Assembly (NCBI GenBank): GCA_034520745.1
Contig: JAXHNF010000016.1
Location: forward strand, 121,804-185,803
Length of the DNA: 64,000 bases
Source of the DNA: Alkalibacterium sp034520745
GTDB lineage: Bacteria > Bacillota > Bacilli > Lactobacillales > Carnobacteriaceae_A
Direction: 5' to 3'
Below the pieces are notes generated by a model that had not been told where the DNA came from, searched no databases, and saw nothing but the letters and a program-made list of their open reading frames with translations. Below, in pieces: positions 59,993-64,000 of this stretch. A program made the position numbers and the translations under genes. The first letter of the stretch is position 1; every line of letters starts with the position of its first letter.

Positions 59993-60086
59993 AGTTATTT
60001 TTAACCGGAATGACTGGGCGCGATAGTCGTTTCACACTAAAAGAGTTTATTCCTCTTGTCCCTTTGATTTTTTGATTCAAAGAAGA

Positions 60087-61054
60087 TTACAACGGCATCT
60101 CTTTATTTAATTCTACAAATACGATCTCTTTTTTATCTTTGAAATCATCAAGGTAAAACGGTTGGAGATCGATATACGTGTGCTGTTTGATGAAATAGGC
60201 TTTCTGCTGGGTATCCATGATGCTCGTGTAAAGGGTCTCGTCAAGGTGTCCAGTGACGGGATCTTTGACGGCGCCTTCAGGGATATCTGCTTGAGACAAG
60301 ATCCGGAATCCTTGCAGGATCGCTTCGTTTCGGTTCAAATTCTTAGGTGTATTAGCGACAAAATAGGCCGAGCGGATGAAACGGGACGGCGGTGTGAAGT
60401 CGCCGGGCAAGCCGACCGCGCCCGTCCCCTGGCCCAATTTGGTCAGTTCTGCATTCGAAAACGAGCGTCCGTCGATATTCTCCGGCTGCAGGTGCAGATA
60501 ATTCCTCAGATTCGTCGCGTGCCAGGGAAATTCGGGCGCATTGGTCGCACACCAAACGGGTTTTCATAAGCGCTCAATCGGCCCTCATTCGGCTCTAAAA
60601 CGATGCTGTCCCCTGATGCATCCATGAAGAAGAAATGCATCTCTGTGGAGAGATCGGTATCGGTCTGCCCTTTTCAGTGATGCACAGCTTGTCGGCCTCG
60701 GCTCTGCACTTCTTTGACCGTGGCACAGCGCGTCAGCAAGTAATCAAAGGCGCGTGAGGTTGTCAAGTTGATCTTGTCGGCTTTGTCTTCCTTGGCGAAT
60801 GACGCATAGCCAGGGGAAAGATTGTTCGACCCCATCAACCCGTGTTCATTTAGACCGTCCCCGAATGACGCAACACTGAAAAACATGGTCCCTAATGTTC
60901 GCATACTTGGTGGAAAAGAACCGTTTCGGTTCGGTATAAAGTCCGGCGTATTTTTGGGGACATAGCCGACTTTGTTGTCTAGTGGAACTCCGACTTCCAG
61001 CGTGCGCCCGAATACGACCCCTGCTTTATATGAAAAACCAATAGTGGTACACAT
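60087..61054 (-). CDS. Choloylglycine hydrolase / penicillin V acylase family enzyme (multiple frameshifts)
   Basis: Ntn-hydrolase of about 322 residues that cleaves linear amide bonds (bile salts, penicillin V or acyl-homoserine lactones in characterised members). It starts MCTTIGFSYKAGVVFGRTLE at 61054; Cys2 is the nucleophile exposed after removal of Met, and the Arg follows in GRTLE. The middle (SVASFGDGLNEHGLMGSNN) and the end (PPSRFIRSAYFVANTPKNLNRNEAILQGFRIL, YIDLQPFYLDDFKDKKEIVFVELNKEM) are conserved. Breaks lie near 60690, 60570, 60450 and 60380. Substrate cannot be told from sequence. Confidence 0.82.
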
Positions 61055-61117
61055 CATAAACCCTATCTTTCTCTGATATGATCAGCTGGTCAGCCATTTT
61101 AATGGTGGTTATTTCAT

Positions 61118-61247
61118 TCATCATCTAGAGCCAGAGTGATATCTTCAGGGATTTCCGGAACGTCTTCCCTGTCCTCTGTGACAAATTCGATATGCAGCAG
61201 ATCAAGCATTTGCTGCTCATTTTCAAAAGAAAAGTCCCATCGTTTTT
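61118..61247 (-). repeat. Duplicate of the 3' end of the DUF262/DUF1524 gene
   Basis: The 106 bases at 61142-61247 match 62433-62538 with about four mismatches. The duplicate encodes KRWDFSFENEQQMLDLLHIEF and continues EDREDVPEIPEDITLALDDE before a stop. A more diverged match extends to about 61118. It has no start and is a fragment of a second GmrSD-like gene or of a tandem duplication flanking the SDR gene. Confidence 0.85.
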
Positions 61248-61320
61248 ATTGGATCGATTTTAAAATGCTATTCAGAGGAAAAGCGATGACCTCTTTGCAG
61301 TTTGATGTGTGTTTAAAGAC

Positions 61321-62143
61321 CTAGTCCTTCAAATTCAATAATTGCTCGCTGCTTTCCCAAAGTTCATTAGCAACCTGTCCATCGTCTTGGAAATTTACTT
61401 TCATAGGCTTGCCTTTAGAATACATTTTCGCCTCGTTCCCAATCTGTTCCAGGTTCTCCAGAGCACCAAATTTGTCAGCATCTGTCCACTCTTATCGGAA
61501 CTTATCGTCATAAGATATTTAAGCGGAGTGTTATACACAAAACGCATCAAAGAAGTCGTTTCAGATGCAAAATTGGATCTTACACTACCCGGATGAAAGG
61601 CTACTGTAGATATACCAGCGGAACGATAACGTTTGTCAAGCTCTCTAGTGAAAAGTATATTCTCTAATTTGCTGTAACCGTAAGCTTTTTCTGGCGTATA
61701 GTTTTGTTCATTGTTTAAATTCTTTACATCGAAATCTTTGCCAAAGAAGTTTGCAGCTATGCTAGAGGTCTGAATGACTGTAGCATTATTTTCAGTCAGT
61801 TCTTCCATCAATAAATAGGTGAGTAAGAAAGGAGAAAGGTGATTTACTTGAAAAGTTTTCTCGAATCCATCATCGGTTAATTCTCTTTACCCATAATTCC
61901 ACCAGCATTGTTTACAAGGACGTCAATATGCTCATACTCTTTCAATTCACTTGCAAGCCTTCTCACGTCACTTAAACGGGAGAAATCGGCTATATGGAAA
62001 GGTGCCTGTAGTTCTTTGGCAATGTTTTTTGTTTTTTCTTCTGAACGACCTACGATTATAACGTTATGTCCTTTATCTTTTAACTGACGAGCAGAAGCTG
62101 CGCCTATACCATCGCTAGCTCCAGTGATAACAACTGTTTTCAT
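61321..62143 (-). CDS. Short-chain dehydrogenase/reductase (frameshifted)
   Basis: NAD(P)-dependent oxidoreductase of about 274 residues. It starts MKTVVITGASDGIGAASARQLKDKGHNVIIVGRS with the TGxxxGxG cofactor motif; then NNAGG; the active-site Tyr-x3-Lys appears as YGYSKLENILF, preceded by Ser in TSSIAA. After a break near 61870 (which hides part of the middle) and another near 61450 the end reads ENLEQIGNEAKMYSKGKPMK to SEQLLNLKD at 61321. It resembles the retinol-dehydrogenase-like SDR group. It lies between the two copies of the DUF1524 end. Confidence 0.85.
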
Positions 62144-62207
62144 AAAAAAACTCCTCGTATTTATAATTTCAGTGCTTTTCTCTTCTCTTCTTCAATGAGT
62201 TACCTGA

Positions 62208-62391
62208 AAATCATTTACTTCTAATTGGTTCAATAGTATCCAAAGCTTTTTTCAACTTGTCATAATGAGTAATAAGCCAATCAAAGTGTTCTCGATATTT
62301 ATCTCTGTCGTATAAATCTGAAGTAGTGGAATACACTAATTGACGTACTCTGTCCAAAAATCCAGTTGGAACTGTGAGGTTGTCATTTTCT
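62208..62391 (-). other. Open frame of 60 codons without a start, downstream of the DUF262 gene
   Basis: Minus-strand frame reading ENDNLTVPTGFLDRVRQL, VYSTTSDLYDRDKYREHFDWL and LKKALDTIEPIRSK before a stop at 62208. It is clearly protein-like but has no start codon or ribosome binding site. It could be a gene fragment, or the true C-terminal end of the DUF262 protein reached through a frameshift at 62390. Confidence 0.4.
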
Positions 62392-64000
62392 AACTATCTA
62401 TAGTATCTTCGTCGTCTAAAGGTAATGTAATTTCTTCAGGGATTTCTGGAACGTCTTCCCTGTCTTCTGTGACAAATTCAATATGCAGCAGATCAAGCAT
62501 TTGCTGCTCATTTTCAAAAGAGAAGTCCCATCGTTTTTCCATGAATGCTAACAGGTTCATTCCTCGTTCGAGAATAGCGTCTGCGCTCCACTCTTCTTTA
62601 GTGGATACTTCGATTTCTGAATGGGAGCCATTTCTGTACCCTCTTCGACCAGGTGTCTGACCAGCTTTCTTGTCTGGGAAAGCCTCGTTTTGCATAGCAG
62701 GAGAGATACTTTGAGACAGTGGGAGCAAGTTTCCTAAAGAGCCGGATAGTGACTTGATTTCTTTCTCTGTGAACGGTCTGAACTGATTTTTCCAATACCA
62801 TTTCGTCGGCGACTGTGGAAGGATGTGTTCAATGGACAATCTGTCTTTTTCCAGATTTGCATACGATTCCCAGTCTATTTTTTGAATGCCGGTATTTTCT
62901 GCTTTTTCATGCTCGTATTCAAAGAGGACATATCTCAAGTCTCTCCAGGAATAAAAGCCGTCATGTTTTGAAAAACGAGTAGCCATTTTCGCTGTGAAAT
63001 TACTTAAGGCCGTATTAAGATCCTCACTCACCGTCTCATTCAGCGAACGGATAATGTCATGAATGTTTGTTTCACCATAGTACAGATCCTTGCCTTTTCT
63101 ATAATAGTAGCTGCTTTTATAGCTGGATTGGAACGTACCCATTTTGAAGCAGATAAAGATAAAGCGTTCAATGGCTGTATATAAGGATAGTCTCTCATCC
63201 TCGGTAATATTCATTTCAGGCAGCAAAGATAGCGTTACAATAGGTCTGAAATAGCCGATGCCGATTCTGTTCAATCGCTCCAGCCATAGGTTCTCTTCAG
63301 AACTCAAGTCGCTCTTTTCAGGGAAATATGTCAAAAACCAGTATTGAGAAATTTCTTTTAGGCTGTTTACGTATGCACGAATCTCTTGTGGGGCAAGTTC
63401 ACTGACATTGACTACAGAATCATCATCAAAACTATCCGTGTCATCTTCTTCGCTTATTAAATCATCCGTAGGCTCGATCGTCTCTTCGTCAAGCAGCACG
63501 ATATGTTTGTCATAAATGTTGAGTGCAGAGAATTTAGTGAGCAGAAAATCAATGTAATCATTGCTTGTTTTGCGGGAATATTGAAAAGATGCTCCAATGT
63601 GCTCTTAAAAAGTCATCATCAGCTAAAGGAACGTTCTGATTTCGGCCCAACTGATAGTAGACTTCTTTCCAGGCATCGTTGATCTGATCTCTCAGTTCAT
63701 CTTTATCCTCAGCGTCCAATTGACTGTTGTCGTATAGAGTGGTTAAATAAATCAGCCGATTTTTTAATAGTTCCAAATTAGTTGATTTCTTGCCGCGATT
63801 GTTCATCGTTTCAAACGCGACAAAGACATCATAATCCTCTTCGATCTCATGGATATTGAACATCAACTGAAACGATAATTTATGATAGAGTTTCTCTATG
63901 CCTTCAAAGCCTTCCACCTTATACAATTTAGTTAAACATTCCCAAAAGAACAGTTTGGCAAATTTCAGATTATTAGTATAGTAGGTTTCAGTTAATGAGC
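62390..64000 (-). CDS. DUF262/DUF1524 (GmrSD-like) restriction protein, N-terminus beyond the window (frameshifted)
   Basis: Large protein, at least 530 residues here. The right part reads FVAFETMNNRGKKSTNLELLKNRLIYLTTLY, the MN-RG block of the DUF262 NTPase-like domain. After a break near 63560 comes a long helical region, then the DUF1524 nuclease part LSIEHILPQSPTKWYW, with the His of the HNH-like site, and LGNLLPLSQSIS. Type IV GmrSD enzymes of this architecture cut phage DNA with modified bases. Reading continues open to base 64000 (SLTETYYTNNLKFAKLFFW). Functional role is family inference. Confidence 0.82.

Noticed and set aside
1..64000. tRNA, rRNA genes or a replication origin
   Set aside because: I looked for cloverleaf-like segments, rRNA motifs and DnaA-box clusters and found none.

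Overview
The window looks like a chromosome segment of a low-GC Gram-positive bacterium. The rnc-smc-HAD-ftsY-ylxM-ffh and rpsP-khpA-rimM-trmD-rplS blocks, AGGAGG-type ribosome binding sites, a TPP-riboswitch thiW-thiM-thiD-thiE operon, a fructose PTS permease, Ltp-repeat surface proteins and a water-forming-type NADH oxidase together suggest Lactobacillales, perhaps the Carnobacteriaceae. The family assignment is inference from gene content, not a search result.

A property of the sequence dominates everything: almost every gene longer than about 500 bases is broken by one or more single-base frameshifts, including genes that cannot be lost (ffh, ftsY, smc, rimM, trmD, rnc). Both halves of each broken gene stay conserved, so I read these as base insertion/deletion errors in an unpolished long-read assembly and annotate each gene across its breaks. 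A few damaged loci go beyond this: a short-chain dehydrogenase with a large internal deletion (28.4 kb), an Ltp gene split by an IS605-family element (11.6-14.3 kb), and a levanase whose nucleophile codon reads Asn (39.5 kb).

Layout. 0-5 kb: end of a fructose PTS permease, a secreted protein, a DUF2200 protein, an AT-rich gene desert and an NRDE protein. 5.4-10.2 kb: a class 1 isoprenoid enzyme-like protein, a phospholipase D-like protein, a DUF3784 membrane protein, and a patatin with a coupled small gene. 10.3-14.3 kb: two membrane-anchored Ltp-repeat proteins, the second interrupted by an IS605 element with tnpA and tnpB. 14.4-18.4 kb: membrane proteins, then an esterase followed by a HEPN-like/CBS fusion. 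18.5-25.1 kb: thiamine-binding protein, M16C metalloprotease, and the thiamine salvage operon with riboswitch, terminator and promoter. 25.2-32.6 kb: TPR/HhH protein, DUF3307-SatD pair, SDR pseudogene, OsmC protein, a lipoprotein and a YeeE/YedE sulfur transporter.

32.7-49.4 kb is the translation/secretion core on the minus strand. It is interrupted between rpsP and ffh by about 5.8 kb holding an ion channel, a DUF6483-like gene, an NADH oxidase and a GH32 levanase; rpsP keeps its own consensus-like promoter downstream of this insertion. 50.2-58.5 kb: a SixA-CHAD fusion, a putative metal exporter under a near-perfect Fur-type box, DUF427, a membrane-anchored esterase, a SOUL protein and an operon of small membrane-anchored exported proteins with a paralogue 5 kb away. 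58.6-64 kb: a phage-type DnaD protein, a choloylglycine-hydrolase-family enzyme, an SDR enzyme and a DUF262/DUF1524 (GmrSD-like) defence gene running off the end, with a 106-base duplicate of its 3' end beyond the SDR gene.

The best candidate for under-described biology is the HEPN-like/CBS protein (possible nucleotide-gated RNase). Next come the small exported-protein operon, the orphan isoprenoid enzyme, and the Ltp genes with their IS605 insertion.
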